A stretch of 64,000 nucleotides of DNA. Origin: Hofstenia miamia (taxonomy: Eukaryota; Xenacoelomorpha; Acoela). The DNA lies in contig SCFE01000028.1 in assembly GCA_004352715.1 (NCBI GenBank), forward strand, positions 677,202 through 741,201, read 5' to 3'. Positions 44,101-59,100 of this stretch are shown here, piece after piece. Position 1 is the stretch's first letter. The number at the start of each line of letters is the position of its first letter. A program made the translations under genes and the position numbers. Under the pieces are notes generated by a model, which did no database searches, was not told the DNA's origin, and saw nothing but the letters and a program-made list of their open reading frames with translations.

Positions 44101-47100
44101 AATTGGTAGTGATTATTGACCTGAAAGTTAAAACTATATACTTCCAGCTTAAGTACTTCCCTAAGGTGTTCATTTGGTCTAAGTCTAAGTTCAGGTACCG
44201 TTCTCATCCTCCATAATTTCATCTGATTTTCCACCATCGCATAGCTTTCGCCAAAGGTTCGCAATTCATTCCCTTGTCTTTCGTATGACCATCAGTTCTT
44301 GGGACGTTTTACTTTCTCAATGTATAAACACAAATAATTCACATAACCCAAAGAAATGCAATATTTTAATATTAATTCCCAATGACATTTTAAATTGATC
44401 ATTCATTAATATAATTGTTACTTGTAAAAGAAATTGTGCTATAAGATTTGGATCTAAAATATTCCACTATTTCAGATTTCCATTGAACACCACTTATGTG
44501 AAATTTTCAATTTTCGTAATATACTACATACAAGAATACAAGTTAAAATATTTGGAAATGTCATTAAAATTACAATTTATGTTTTATTTGAAAAATCAAT
44601 TATAAATTTCTAGTTTTCGATATGATAGCAGTTAATGAATGTAACATTTTTAGTTTTAATTTTAGAATGTATACCTTTTCAAATGATTGTTGAAATATGA
44701 TATATACACATTTGAAAAACGTGCATCTAATATTTCTTTTAATAAAATCACCAATTGAATCTCAAATACAATCGTGATTCTCGGCTTAAGATGTATGTTG
44801 TTAAAGAAATTTATATTTTATGAAACAAAAATTGTTGTGAGTAGTACACATTATATAAACTATTAATAAACGTAAAAATTGCTATATTCGTCTATTAAGT
44901 AATAAAAATATTACATAAATCATTTTACAGGACATAATTTAAGTTTTTGACAAAATTTATTATTAATAATAAACATATGTCAAATAGTTTTGATTTAGTT
45001 GGATAAAACAATTAATGATTCATTGTAAACTTAGTTGCAACATTTTACTCGGGTTGTATTTTTTGACACTTTTGACGAGTAAGACTATTTCCTACAAGCA
45101 TATAGCCTGTTCTTCGCAGTTTAATATTCTTTTTGTGGGTTCTGCAGATCATTAGGAATATCACAAAGTACTCTCAATGTAAGAACGACTCCTTTACTGC
45201 TGTGGTTAGGTGTGCAGCAAGTATTTCATCATTTGTCATTTTTCTGAATTGTAACAGAGAACATCTGGACGCTTCTTGACATCGTCAAGGGTAATGTACT
45301 GAGTTCAGTGGGAATAGGATAGCTTTTGACGGCATCAAAATGATGGATTATGGTTAGGGAAATAGGTTTCCTTTTCGGTTTAAATTACCTTATAAATGTT
45401 CGATGATTTTCACGCATCCTGTTGTAAAAGTTATCTTCTGCTACAAATGATGCGTGACTCAATGCGATAGGGTAAAAAAGTTGTCGAACGTTACATTTGA
45501 AGCTTGTGCTACGGTGTGATGCCATAAGTCTGGTATCAAACTTTTGACAAAGACACAGAACTAATGAATCTATATCACACAACTTCCTTCTCGACATATT
45601 CTCTCGGAATATTTCCCTCCCATGTTTGTTTTCATCCTCGAAAATATGTTCATGGTGGTCAGAATTGCATAATAAAGTCTTAATTGTATTCGAAACTATT
45701 ATAATCAGAGCAATCGAGCTTAAATATTAAGATACAGTACTATTCCTCAAATGGATTATTATAATCGCTGTAATTCCATTACATTAAAAAGTGCACTAAC
45801 CTTAAAAGTATAAAGTTGAATTATTACTATAAAATCTTAGGCACTCAATAATTCATAAATTTTAAGTTCACTAATTACCCTGAAATATTCTTACGAACAA
45901 TTGACTGACTTGGAATTCTGGTAGTTCGAGGCTTAAATGTGCATTCCAGACTGGATAACAATGAAAATATTTAGATTTAACTATTTCTTCGCTATTTTAG
46001 TTTATTTAGATACTTTTTTGCCACAAAATCCCCTCTGAAAAGTCATGAAATTCCGTACATGTTAGACATTTATTTGTATTTTCAAATGTTTGTGGTTTAA
46101 AGCACCAATTGAGTATGATTTATTTTTTCTTCTTATTCACTTCAGCAATTTCTCCTGATCCAAAGTTTTACTACCCCAAATGTCCACATGTATGTCGCCA
46201 GCTTTATTCTACCTGTTTCTCAACATATGCTTCTCTAAATGTGGTATGATTTTAATTGATATGTGCGTGAATTAATATGAGTGTTTTAAGTTTTGAGAAT
46301 TGCTAAATATAAGAGACAGCCAGTGTATCAATGATAGTCATGTACTTGAACCATTTTTTCAAGTGTGTTTTATCAATTATTGAAAAAAGCAAGTAGTTCA
46401 AGTAGTTTCTTAGTATCATCATTTATCCTTTTGGTTACAACAAACAAAAAAACAATGATTTTAGTAGTCTGTGGATTTAATTTCAATTTAATAAGTAGGC
46501 TTAAAATTAGTCCTCATTTACTAAAATCATCGTTCACCTGTTGCTCATGTAGCTGGTAAAGCCGGAATTGCTTAAATTTCTGTCTCTAACTTGGGAACAA
46601 ACTATCTAAAACCCAATCACAATTTTTGAAAATTTCAAGCGTGTATTTTCAAGCATCAGGTATCCCTATGATCAAGTACAATATCTTGAAGCCAGTTAAT
46701 TCCACTGTTAATATTTAGCTAACACAGATAGATATACGATATATAATGAATAATTTAAATTGTATTTGTAAGACTGATCATTTCATTAACAAACGTTTCA
46801 AGTCTTGATTCACTTATGTATGTAATTGGTGTTAAAATACAAATTGTAGTTTAGAGTTGACATTTTCATTTAATAATTACGCACGTAATAAGATTTTTAA
46901 CAATGTCTCCATTTTCAAAACTATTTAAATTTTATATATTTATATTACATACATCTATGTTACATTATTTAGTCTCCTGTAACTCCTGATATTTTTACTG
47001 TGCGTGCAATATATGACTACAACAGCAATGTCAAAGATGATCTAACATTTCATCGCGGAGAGACTATTGTGATAGAATCCAAGCCCAATGCAGATTGGTG

Positions 47101-50100
47101 GCTCGGCAGATCATTTGTCACTGGAAAATGCGGTTATGTACCAAGCAACTTTATCTGCTCAGTTGAAAATGCCTCGTGGTATTTTGGAAGGTACCGATTT
47201 ATTTTACACGTGCCTCATTAAACAATCCTTTATGGCGCCTGGTATTTTCTATTTTGATAAACAGAGATCTTTATGAATATACATATATATATTTTATGTA
47301 TCGCTATCAATGCCTTACACTATTGGCAGGATTAAACTAGTAAACGTTGTAAGGATCTCTTTGAGATTGTGTTCACTTATTTTTACTAGACTGTTAAAAT
47401 ACCAATTAATCTGTAATCAAATCTAGTTTTTGTAAACAAAGCCTAGTGACATTATTTACGGGCATTGTGACTAATGTCTGTAAATCCCCAGAGTGTTGAT
47501 CTTATTTAATAGACACATGTTGTCTATTGGTTGATAGATTATATCTGATGACTAATTTCCTAATTGAATTGCACTTCCTGCAGATCATTCAAAAAATGTT
47601 TCATGGTAATTATATTTGTATGCAAAGAAGAAATTTTGAACAATTTTGATTAAAGCATTTTAATATGCTTAACGAAGATTGTTTTCCAGTCCAAACATTA
47701 CATCTATAATTAGTTGCGGACCATATCTCTTATTTAAATTTTTTCGTAATCTTCAAAATACCGTATTTTCGTAACGCATGGAATCCAATCATAGCGTTAT
47801 TATTTTTTTCATCTAAATGTCCAGGACAATGTTTTTTCTTATTAAGCTATTGGATGTTTTCAAATTCGGTTTAGTTTCACCTTTTAGGCCTCTCCTAGCT
47901 GGTTCGGAAGCCCTGTTCAATTCCAACACTCATTGGTCGTGGTTGACTCGCTACAGTGTAGCAATTTTTATCTCAATCTATTTTTTATGGTAAAAAATAA
48001 TAAACTAACTATTCCCAATGCATCAGCTGTGTAACTCCGCTAATTTTTCTAATCACTTTGTTCAATATACATTTTAAATTTTGATTTATCTTGTACTGCG
48101 GAAACATGCGCGGCTTTAGGATTTTTAAAACAGTGGGAGTGGCACTTCCCAATTTTATTCGAAAAAATTTAACAAAACGGTTAGTTTAAACCAAGAGAAA
48201 ACGATATTGTAGAATGAAACTCTCTTAATAGCTAATTTAAATATTTTATACATCAATCACTACATTTTCTGATGATTCTCCTATGAATATTAATATTAAA
48301 AGTATTTGAAAAGCGTCTCCCTAAAGCGGAAGTAAAATCTGACCGCTATCTAAAGATCTTGATGATTCACTGTTCTAATTCAAACTACATGATTCAGTTT
48401 GAATTGTTAAGTAGAAAAACATTACGATTATTTTGCTGTTTATACAAAGTGCGTGCATATCGTCTTGTTTACAGTTCACATCAAAATCACGCATTTTATT
48501 TTTTGTTTATCGTTGTGACCTGTTGACACAAACTTATATTTCATTGTTTTCCTAGGTTATTGGCTTATCTGTAAAAACTTATTTTTTGTAATGGTTTTCT
48601 CCAAATTTTATAAAAAAAACTTATTGCAGTGCAAAGTTTTGTGTGTTTAATAAACAGAAGGGCTTGACATTTTGTAGTGTTGTATTAAAATGAGTTCTTT
48701 GGTTTCTAGAATATTTTTAAATGGACGCAAAACCTTTAGAGATCTAACATTAAAAATCAATTTGTAGGATTTGTTTGACCCTTGTGGTTATTTATTGAAC
48801 GTGTTTTTGGTCGTAAAGGACTCAACTACTGCCGAAGTCATTTGTCAACAAGCTGTTTGCAATGTGTCTACTAATGTATAAGCTGTTAACTGGCTAATAT
48901 ATTTGCAATGCAATACAAATTTGTTGATTATGATTAATCACGCTAATATCTTACATGCTGCAAAAAGCTGCAGATAACTAATATCCATGCTTTCGATTGA
49001 ATGTCTAATTGTAATCTAACTGATGATCTCGAGGACCTAAGGTTGGGGGAGTCTATAAGCAAGAGGTATGTATTTTGGCACCAAAGCCCTGTCAATAATT
49101 TACCTTGGGTTATTTATACTGATATGTCTCCCAGGATCATGTGTAGAATTTCTGAGGTGTCACTACTGTGGTGAACAATTAACGTGTCGAAATCCCCCAG
49201 AAACTAAAAATATAGAACTTTTATTGAATTTACATTTTGATTCTCAATTGTTACATTTTTTACGGAATGTAATTTTTTTATCGAAAAATCAATGTTGAAA
49301 GAAGGACTAGAATAGTTTAACATAAAAATGTAATGTGCATTGATCTTGTGACAAACATTTTCGATTTTTAAATTTTTGAGTAGGTTTTAGCGATAGGCGA
49401 TTTGAAATTTCTATTTTTTGAGGTTGTGAATATTTGAAAAAATGCAGTTTAATCCTTTCTTCTACAATTAGACCTTTGAGAATCTATATAATTTAAATAT
49501 TAAAATGTATCTATGAAGATTTACTCACGATGCTTTGTTATTTATGGAATTTGCTTTACATCAGTTTCATATAAAACTCGGTATACGAATGTCTTTAAGG
49601 TGGAACCCCCTAATCCAAATTTTGAAATTCAGTTAGGGTCATAAATGTATTGTTAAACTATCTACCTTTCTTATACTAATCGATTATAAACCAAAAGAAT
49701 CATATTTGCTAAAAAGTGAATTTTGTAAGTCAAAGTAGGTACCCTTTGTTTTTTCCGCTCGTTGCCCCTCAAATAGATAAAATATAACAACTTAATTGAA
49801 TTGTTTATCATAGAGACATCTTTTGGCTACTAACTAAAACGGAAATTTATCCCATAATATAACATTTAAAAATCTGATTTTCGAATTTTGAAAATTTCAA
49901 AAAATAATTACTCTAAGGATTTCAATGGATTTTTTCAAGGTATGTTCTCAGATGTATTACCAAGGTCTTGATCTATGATCTAAGCAAGAACTATGTCCAA
50001 GGTCACAGAAAATTGTTGCGAAAAAACAGCAACTTTTAAGTATGACCATGAATATATAACACTATTTTCCTTAGATCCTATCTCGGGACCTAGAGGAAGG

Positions 50101-53100
50101 CTTACGCATACATGTGCAAAAGAATTTTTAGCTATACTGTATTTACACATTTTGCTGACAGTTATTTGAAAGTTGTCATTTTCGGAAAAAATTATGACCA
50201 TTTTTGGCCAAAATATGTCAAGCTCATGTCATGATACCTCAACATTAATGTTAGACCAAGACCTATCTAGCTATCACATAAGCAGACTTTTATAAGCAAT
50301 CATTTAAAAAAATTACTTGATTGGAGGGGATCCCATCTCAACTAGTTTAAACCCCCAAATGGCGTTGCTACCCTATTTTCATTATGAGTAAATAGTTTTT
50401 ATGCACTGATTTTCTATTTCCATTAGAGTTCTATATTGCACAAATATTTTTATCATTTTTTATTTATTTGATTAAGCTGACCGCATGATTTGTTTTAATG
50501 ATTGCTTTATTTGTTTTGCACAAATTGCAAAGACGAGTCCGTAATACTTTAATTATCTATGTAGTTTGCCAATGTTTGCTTGTTTTGATGCCCTAGATTG
50601 CATGATTAGTTGATTGTGCGAGTTGCCGTCTACTAGTTTCGTTTGTTTTCATCGTTTTGCCAAGATTTCTGTTATTAATTTGTGATTTACTTGTCAAGAG
50701 TTTTCAACGTGCTCTTTCAGACGTTAGATGATAAACCGTTTTACATTTTAAATAATGTATGACAGAAAGACGGTTAATAGAACATTACAGATTCCTAGAA
50801 TTCGAAATTACTAACTTCTCCCCAATCCAAGTTATGTGTCCCATATTTCATGGTAAACAGCATGTTATTAATAAATACATATGAATTAGCCTTTGTAAAT
50901 TGATGTTTCCTTCAATCTACAAAGCGTTATCGCGGTGTCATTTCGTTTTATAGTTTCATAAACGCCCGATGTCAAATTAACGTTGCCTGTTGTTCCATCG
51001 CCATTGATATCAGAAAGTGATATACATATATGCTGTGTTTTAACACAATTCATTTAACCAATTTTGGACTTTAAAGCAAGCCTTGAGTTCATACATGAAA
51101 TTATGGCTCAACGGAAATCAATTAATTCATTATTTCTTTCACAAGACAAAGGTGTATTTGATTTCTATCTGTTTCATGTTTCTATTTACTTTGCTCAATC
51201 ATTACCTTCAGTTAGTTCCTCAAAAAGTTTACACATTTCTTTTGTTCATATTTCTTCAACAATCTGTTAATTTTTCAAAAATTTGCCATCTGTTAACCCT
51301 AAGCTGCATATTGTATCAACAGCCCTAATCGCGCAGGTGGAGCACAGTATGCTCCACCGTCTGTTTTTGTTACCTGTGCACATTAACAGGTAGGTGGGCG
51401 GATTATCCTGAAATATTATGGCTTTTCGTCAAATTTTATATCGGATCAGAAACTACTAAAAATATTTTATTGTCGGCATATTTTTTCAGTACCGGCCAAT
51501 TGTTCGTTACCTTTTTTGATTTTAGCTTTATTTGCGGTCCCCGGCATTACTATCCTAAATATTGTTTCCAGGTGAATTTTCTTTCCCGCCATTGAATTCT
51601 TTTTATCAAAATTGTGGTCATATTTCGTGACGTCATCATATGACAACAACAAACGCTTGTAATTTTTTTCAAAAGCTTTGCTAAGGTAAAATAAGATAAC
51701 TGGCCAAAATTTGATGTTAATATCGCAATCCGATCAAAAGTTATAGAGGTGGAGCACTATATTCACAACCTGGGGTTTCTAAAAGCCTCACACGCTGGGG
51801 CCTGTTAGGGTTGAATATACAATCGGGTTTGTTTTGTCCATATTATCAAAATGCTTCCTAAAAGCTTACTATTAAATTTGGAAATTCTTACATATTGATA
51901 CATCTGATGGCTAAATGGGTTCCCCTGTTATAGTAGAAGTGTATGCTAAAAATTATTCCTGTTTTTGGTGTGCGTGAAAGTGTTAACTATTTTTAAAAGA
52001 AACATTTGATTATTTGAAAATACCAAATTCTCCCTATACGTGATGTTCAGATAATATCGTATATGGCAATTGACCTCAATTTTTTTGTAGGTGGAGAGCG
52101 GTTATGCTTCGTTCAGGTCGTGGGGTTGAAGTTGAAGACACCATGACTGGGGACTTAACGTAAAATTGCCGCTGAACGAGTTCACCACTGGTGTCATTTA
52201 GAGTTATACGTGAAACTCTAAATATCCTCTATTTTGTGGTGTTTCCAGATTTTAGATAATTTTATTAGCTCATGAATTTTAAATAGTTTAAGATTTTTAA
52301 GGAAGCCATACCAGATTGTATGAATTGTGTGAATAATTTCAGTAAAATAGGTTCATTTCAAAAAATAAAATATTTTTGTTGAAATTTCTGTTAAATTGTA
52401 CAACCATAGGCGGTTCGAACTATCAAGCAAAATGTACTAATATAATTTATTTTTATGATGCATGAAATTATATATATGAGGCGCCCAGAGGCAAAAGGGC
52501 CAATCCACCATTCGGTAGTTTTGAGAAAAATAGCTTTAAAGTTTTACCATTTCTATTTTATGACAGAAACATGAATATTTGGTTTATTTTCAACCTTATT
52601 TTACCTATGTATAAAGGCGAATATTGTGACAAAATTTTTCTACTATCTAGGGGAAGTTTTAAAATTTCGTATCCCACATCTAACTCAATATCGTCAATTT
52701 GGCGGATTGGCCCCTTTGCCGCTGGGCGCCTCATATGTAATGCTTAAATGAGCCATAATTCATTATAATTTGCTTCGTCGTCGTTAGGGGTACATTTTGC
52801 ACCCCACAAGGATTTAAGCTTCTATAAAAGGAGTGCGGTCGAAAAAGATTAATGTTGTATATGAATGATCAATTTTGAATATATTTATTTGGAGGTCATT
52901 AAATATTCATATATTTCGACAGTTTGATGTGCATATATAATATAAGGTAAAAAATAAATGTTTCCTTTGCAGTTATTTTGTGTGTCCATTATATGGAAAA
53001 ACACTAGCAATGTGTATAAACTGTTCTTTAGCGAAATGATTTTGTCTCTATAATTCTATATTATCAACTCCAATTTTGATGCAATGATTCTTTTTCGTTG

Positions 53101-56100
53101 TTTTAAATACAATGCAGTATCAGCCTATGTTTAGAATCACTCTATGCGTCGCTTTTGATGATCTTAACTTCAATTTGAAGCGTTGAAATGCGACAAATCC
53201 TTTGGGTGCAAAATACATCCCAAACATCTGCCAACTCGTAAAATGTAAACGACGACGAACTTTTAAAAATCTCTTAATTGCTCTACAGCATGTAGATGCC
53301 TTTATACTTCACCTACGCTCGCTCAAAAGATTATAGAATATCGGGTTTTATTCAACTCATAGTACGAAGACTTCGCTAGCAAAGCAAGCAGTCCTTTCAT
53401 TGCTTCACATTAAAACACCCTGTTGTCAACAACCCAAAAGTCAATTGCGTACGCAAGGGGGATATCCCCCGTCAAGTTTTCAACAATGATTTCGATTGGT
53501 TAAATCAAAAAAATTGTAATGAATCAAAAAAAATATTTATAACTAAGGTGGTGAGATACATTTTAAGGCCTAATTTTCAATATATCTTCATTTGTAAATC
53601 AATAGAACTTCTTATTTTATATTTTGGAAGGCACAATTTATCAACTGCCATACCGGAAATATATAAATATCTAGCTTTGACACAGACTATTGGATTTTCA
53701 CTAGCTTCAGTAGAACAATCATTTTTAGTTATAAAAAATTAATAGAAATTCAAAGAAACTAGAGCAATTATTTACAATTTCTCTTGAAAAAAATTTATAA
53801 AGTGAACTGCAGGCGGAATCTGATTTTTATATGAATATTGTAGATACTTTTGTGAAAAACGGTTTTATGCATTTTATATGTAAATAAAATCTTGATGGTT
53901 TATTTTATGCAAAATAATTTGGCTACTTAACAATGTTTATTTGGCTACCTTTCATAGGCACGAGTGCCACTGTGTACAACACTGACCACTAATGCTACCC
54001 AATTTTGACCCAAAAATTATGATTTTTTGACCTAACGGTTGTTTAATTTTGACTTTATTTTTGCTGGGGTGTAAGGGGAAAAATCAATTTTATTTATCAC
54101 AATTTATTGGCACTGTAGTTAAAATAGAAGATAAAGTATTTCCCCAAGTTTTCAAACAGAAAGTTGCCATCTTTGCGCAACATTTTCTTAAGAAGAGAGG
54201 TTTTTTTCAACTGAACCTGTCGTAGTGTTCACGATTGTGATATTGCAAATATTTCTGGACTGATATTTGGCATAGTACAATTGACTATATTCAGCAAATC
54301 GTTTTGCTCCATTCTTCGTTTATCACTTGGGTACGTGTAAACTTAGTTGGAAAGTCGCGCGCAATTTCCATAATCTTCAACTTGTCGTTATTAGCAGGCT
54401 TTGTCATCTTTAGGACTATTAACGCATGTAATGCTGAAAACAGAAGCCTATGTTTTTATCACAAGACTTTTGCAATAGCACAGCGTTCATTAGTTATTCC
54501 CACTATGTTATACACCATCTATGAGCCCCCACTGGTTTATCATTGTGCGTATTTCTTAGAAATATGCAATTACTGAGAAAAACAGCAACCAATTTCTAAG
54601 AACTGATTGTATACACTTGACTTTTTTCAGAAATTGCCGATTTGACTTTACTTTTTAAAAGAGTTAATTTTAAATTATTTTGACCGTGCTGACCTTATTG
54701 ATTTTTGGATTGCCTTGCTGATCACAGACTATGATTGTGTAGATTAATGTTATTGCATATCCAGCTATTTATATTGTTAAATTCTTTATTTGCCTTATCA
54801 GGACGTCTGAAGCAACACACGTGGTCGGACTTTTGTCAACATTTTGTTGACAACATATTACTTATATATATTAACAGATTATTTCAAAGACTATTATTTA
54901 TGAAGAATATATTTTTGGAAGTAATAGAAATATTTACGATAATACATAAACTATGTCTACTGTTGCGTGTAATTTACCATTGAAATGAAAACTTACCGGG
55001 CATCTAACAAAAATCTTTTTTAAAATGTAATATACAGATAAAAATACAAACACTCAAAGCAACATCACTGGTACTCAAAATAAGAACGTGAAACTATATA
55101 AAACACGCTCTGCATTGTTTTGATTCACAAACATGGTGAGGTTAGGATTCATTCTGAAAAATTGGACCACTTATTTTGCCAGACATGACAACGTCGAACG
55201 ATTCAATGTGATTCTTTTATCTGTAAAATTTAGTGGTAAATGCAGCATTTAAGCTTTTCTTGGATATCGGTTGTTGAGGACTGCCTCTAAATTGGTTCTC
55301 AGCGAGTAAACAGTTTCTTCAAAAAATCATTTTTTTCAGTTTATATGTTTTATTATATACCACATCGCCGAGAATATAAAAGAAACTACGAGTCCACAGT
55401 TTGTGTGTCTTCCTGTTAAAATATTTCAACAGATTTTCATCAGCCTATCGAAACCACTTTTTAAGTGATTGTAGGCATTTTTGTAATTATAAGATTTTTA
55501 CCAGGGCTTCGGAGCAGGCCCAAATATGAAGCTGCTTCAGCTCCCGCTCCGGAACACATTGTTATAAAATTTGCTCCAGCTCCGACTCTGGAGTTGTTAG
55601 ATACATCCGGCTCCATTGCGATCTGGGCTACAATATATTCACAAATACAAATATTTGTAAACTTATTGATCTTTTTGTTTAGCGAATTATTTAAAATTTA
55701 CATTTTTTCTAACATCAAATCTCTTTGTGGAACAGAAATCAATATAATAGCTTTTTAAACAACCCTTTGGAACTGGTTCCTACTCCGCCGGCATTTTAAA
55801 TGTTACTCCAGCTCTTGTTCTGGCTCCGATGAAAACACTCTGCCCCTTAGCTCCGGCTCCAGCTACGAAGACCTGATTTTTAAAACTTCGCAGCTTCGTC
55901 GGATGTTATGGAATAGTTCCCTTTTTGCTATTTTCGCCAGCCTATTACCCGCCAAATCCCGGTTTATCTCAATAAATATCTGCAGTGTAATAAAACACCT
56001 AATTTTTCCGTGTAAAGCACTGTTATTTTTATCCTTAGTTTGTTTTTGCACTTCTCATATGGAACTTTTTAGCTGTGCTGGTTTGCGTTTAACTTTATGT

Positions 56101-59100
56101 GTGTTCAAACAATTTTTCAAACTGTTAGTTTAGAAAGTTATTGAAAAGCATTTATCTGCTGACCACTGATTATGCATGATTTCCAATATTCAATACATAC
56201 TATATATCCAGCAATACAATTGTCACTTGTGAAAACTAATTGAAATAATTGCCTAAATTTATTTTTTCATTTTGAATGTAATTATCATTTCGATTTCAGG
56301 GCCCATTTCAAATTTCCAATTAATTGATATATAATTGATCTTACACATTCGCCTTATACCTAAAGCCATATGCTCCTGATAGAAACGTCGTTTTCATTAC
56401 ATTTTGTAACATTAGATACAAGTTTCCTAAAGTTAAGTTGTTGGGCTTTTTTTTGAATTTACTGTAACAGTTTCATTTCTTTATTTAGAAATTGAACATC
56501 TTTTTTGTTTTGTTTATAGTCGAAATGCACAGTGCGTTATTTTTCATGCGGTCGTTAATTGACGCTCGTAGTGTATGGATTTCGAATTAACGTCAATGTT
56601 TTATCCCCCCTTGTAATCAACACATTACAACACAGCCTATAGATTTTATTAAGAAAATGGCTGATACAAGAAAACTAACATTGTTTGCGCCCTCGTGTAT
56701 TCTAAATATATCTTTTTATCGTTTTTTGCAATTATATACATTTCACGCAAGATTTGTTATCAATAAAAACTTGCTACTTTTGCGACGTAAATATGACTGC
56801 AAGATGTTTGCTTCCGCACATATGTATTCAATGATTGTATTATGTGTTGCTTAATATTTTCTACTGTGTTTAGTGTTCTTTATTAAATGCCTGCTCTCAA
56901 ATTTTGGGACTCCTAAGGCTTTCAATCTAATGTCACATCAAAATATATTTGTTTTACCTGGCTTCGTTTTTCATTTATGTCTATACAAGAGTAATTACTT
57001 CTCACACACACTAAGTTTAATGTAAATTGTTTATTTGTAATTTATTACTAGTCTAAACACTAATTGAGTTAAACGGAACATAGATTATTTTATATCATTT
57101 AAGCATGCAAAATATTAACACTTCAAATCAGGCTATGAGTGAAATGCACTGACTAAACAATGGGGAGTAATATTAGATCAATGCAAGTCAAACCAAATTG
57201 CGATGCTGAAATATAATTCGACAAAATGAAATTGAAATCGAAATTTATCGAATTATGTAGCTCTATTAAAAGTAATATGATTTGCGGGGATTTCTAACTT
57301 CTTATCCCGATGTGAACTCGCAACTCACTCTTTTCTAATTCCTTTAATCACAATTTGACGTGCAGCTCTTCAACTTCTGCAAAGCAAATTATCTCTCTTT
57401 TACTTGCCTATGTTTATGTCAGACTATACTTTTCGTCATCACGGTACAATATTTCGTCAAAGAGTGGTTTTTCTCGCCTGTGGTTCGAAATCGCCAGGCT
57501 AATTTCACAGTTGTCTAGATGACTGTACTGTATTACAAACATTTCAAGTCAAATTTGCCATTCTCAAATATTATCTGTTTGTCTTTTACGACAAATATAG
57601 AATCTTAATGACAAACATTAACGTTGTTATATGCGGAACACATTTTGCTATCTGTTTACGACATATACAGTTTGCGTTTCGTTGACCCTAGTGTAATTTT
57701 TTAATCAATTTTTGCTTTTAATATTCTATGGTATTTAGACCTGCATAGGTAGATGCCATATTTTCAAGAATTGCAGCCTTTCACTTGCCTGCATGTAGCA
57801 ATGCCTCTAAATTCCTGTCCTATCGCAAGCAGTTAATGTTTCGGCTGGTATTTTCATCCCATTGCTTTCAAATAGTAAATTATAAAAAACATGCACAATA
57901 TTTTGACCTTCAATACGAAAAGCAATGCATCATACAAACACATATCAAAATTGCAAGCTTGAGGAACTAAACAATTCTCAAGAAAGTGGATTAATATATT
58001 GATTTTTTGAAGTTAACAAATTGTAGCTTTGATTTTTAAACCCGCTCATTCTTTGCTTGGTTGCCTATTCTGCTTCAGGTGCAACTCTCATTTACAATTT
58101 GAAGTTTTTTACAATTAATTTGTTGGTTTCAAGCATTTGTTGAATTTCCTGATATTTTTTCTATCGTTGTTCACGGCTTCCTCTGCAGTTAATTGTCGCT
58201 CATAAATTTGTTTGTGTGTTGTGCATTCGTGTATATAATATTCAGTGTGTTTCCGAGTGTATTCCTCTCGTTATTCAAATTATAGTGACATTTGTACTTA
58301 ATTTTCTGTTTTAGGCTTAAATTGTATTTTTGTATAAATGCATTTCATGTTGTATGCATTGCGCGCAAATTTGCACAAGCTGACTATATTTCATAAACTT
58401 TGCTAAGAACATTTCCTTGTCTGTAGAAGTTTTTGAGATTGAATACGTTCCTTGGTATTTTGAGTCCCTTAATACGATAGTACTATTGATTGGGTTAATG
58501 CAGGTCAGATATTTACAGCCAAACTATTCTAATTATATAAAAAATTGAGTAAAACTTTATCGAAATTGACGTTGAGATAATGATTGAAGTAAATATTATT
58601 TTACTAGCTGTCTACAAGTTCTTCTTAGATAAAATTAAAACTAAAATACATATCTTTTTCAAATTTTAAATTAATTACTGTCTTCTATTCCATATTCAGT
58701 TTAGCTTTGTCGAGGCTGGTGCTTTTCACAAGGCTCGTCACACCAGTTGACACTGACAGTAAAAACAGTAAAATTTAATATATTTCATTTTCCAAGTTCC
58801 AACTGCGGGGATTTCATGCATATCACTTCATTTTTATGATACTCGACATATCTAGAATCAGTAAATAGATTATGGTTGAGTCAAGTCAGGATTTATAGAT
58901 CAGCTCTATCAGGATTAATCAGGTGTCATGTCAGGCTTGACGAGTCGCAAATCAGTTCCAGAACAAAACAGAATCAGGTTTGACAGAACCCATGTTGATT
59001 GATCAATTTGATATCATTTTAGTTTAATTATATGGAAAACATCTATTCAACTCAGTATGGTTTAGTACAAGTACTTTGCTTTAATGCTTTTCGTCATGGA

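Noticed and set aside
44067-44264. 65-codon minus-strand ORF with a basic composition
   Set aside because: No recognisable motif and no continuation upstream or downstream.
45385-45597. 70-codon minus-strand ORF (MSRRKLCDIDSLVLCL...)
   Set aside because: No domain, no splice context and no neighbouring coding signal; length is within chance expectation.
49068-49298. Open frame with a signal-peptide-like start (MYFGTKALSIIYLGLFILICL) and a few cysteines
   Set aside because: It begins inside the splice donor of the better-supported 49001-49065 candidate, turns into AT-rich low-complexity sequence, and has no supporting downstream exon.
54304-54576. 90-codon plus-strand ORF with hydrophobic segments
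   Set aside because: No homology recognised and no splice partners in phase; probably a chance open frame.
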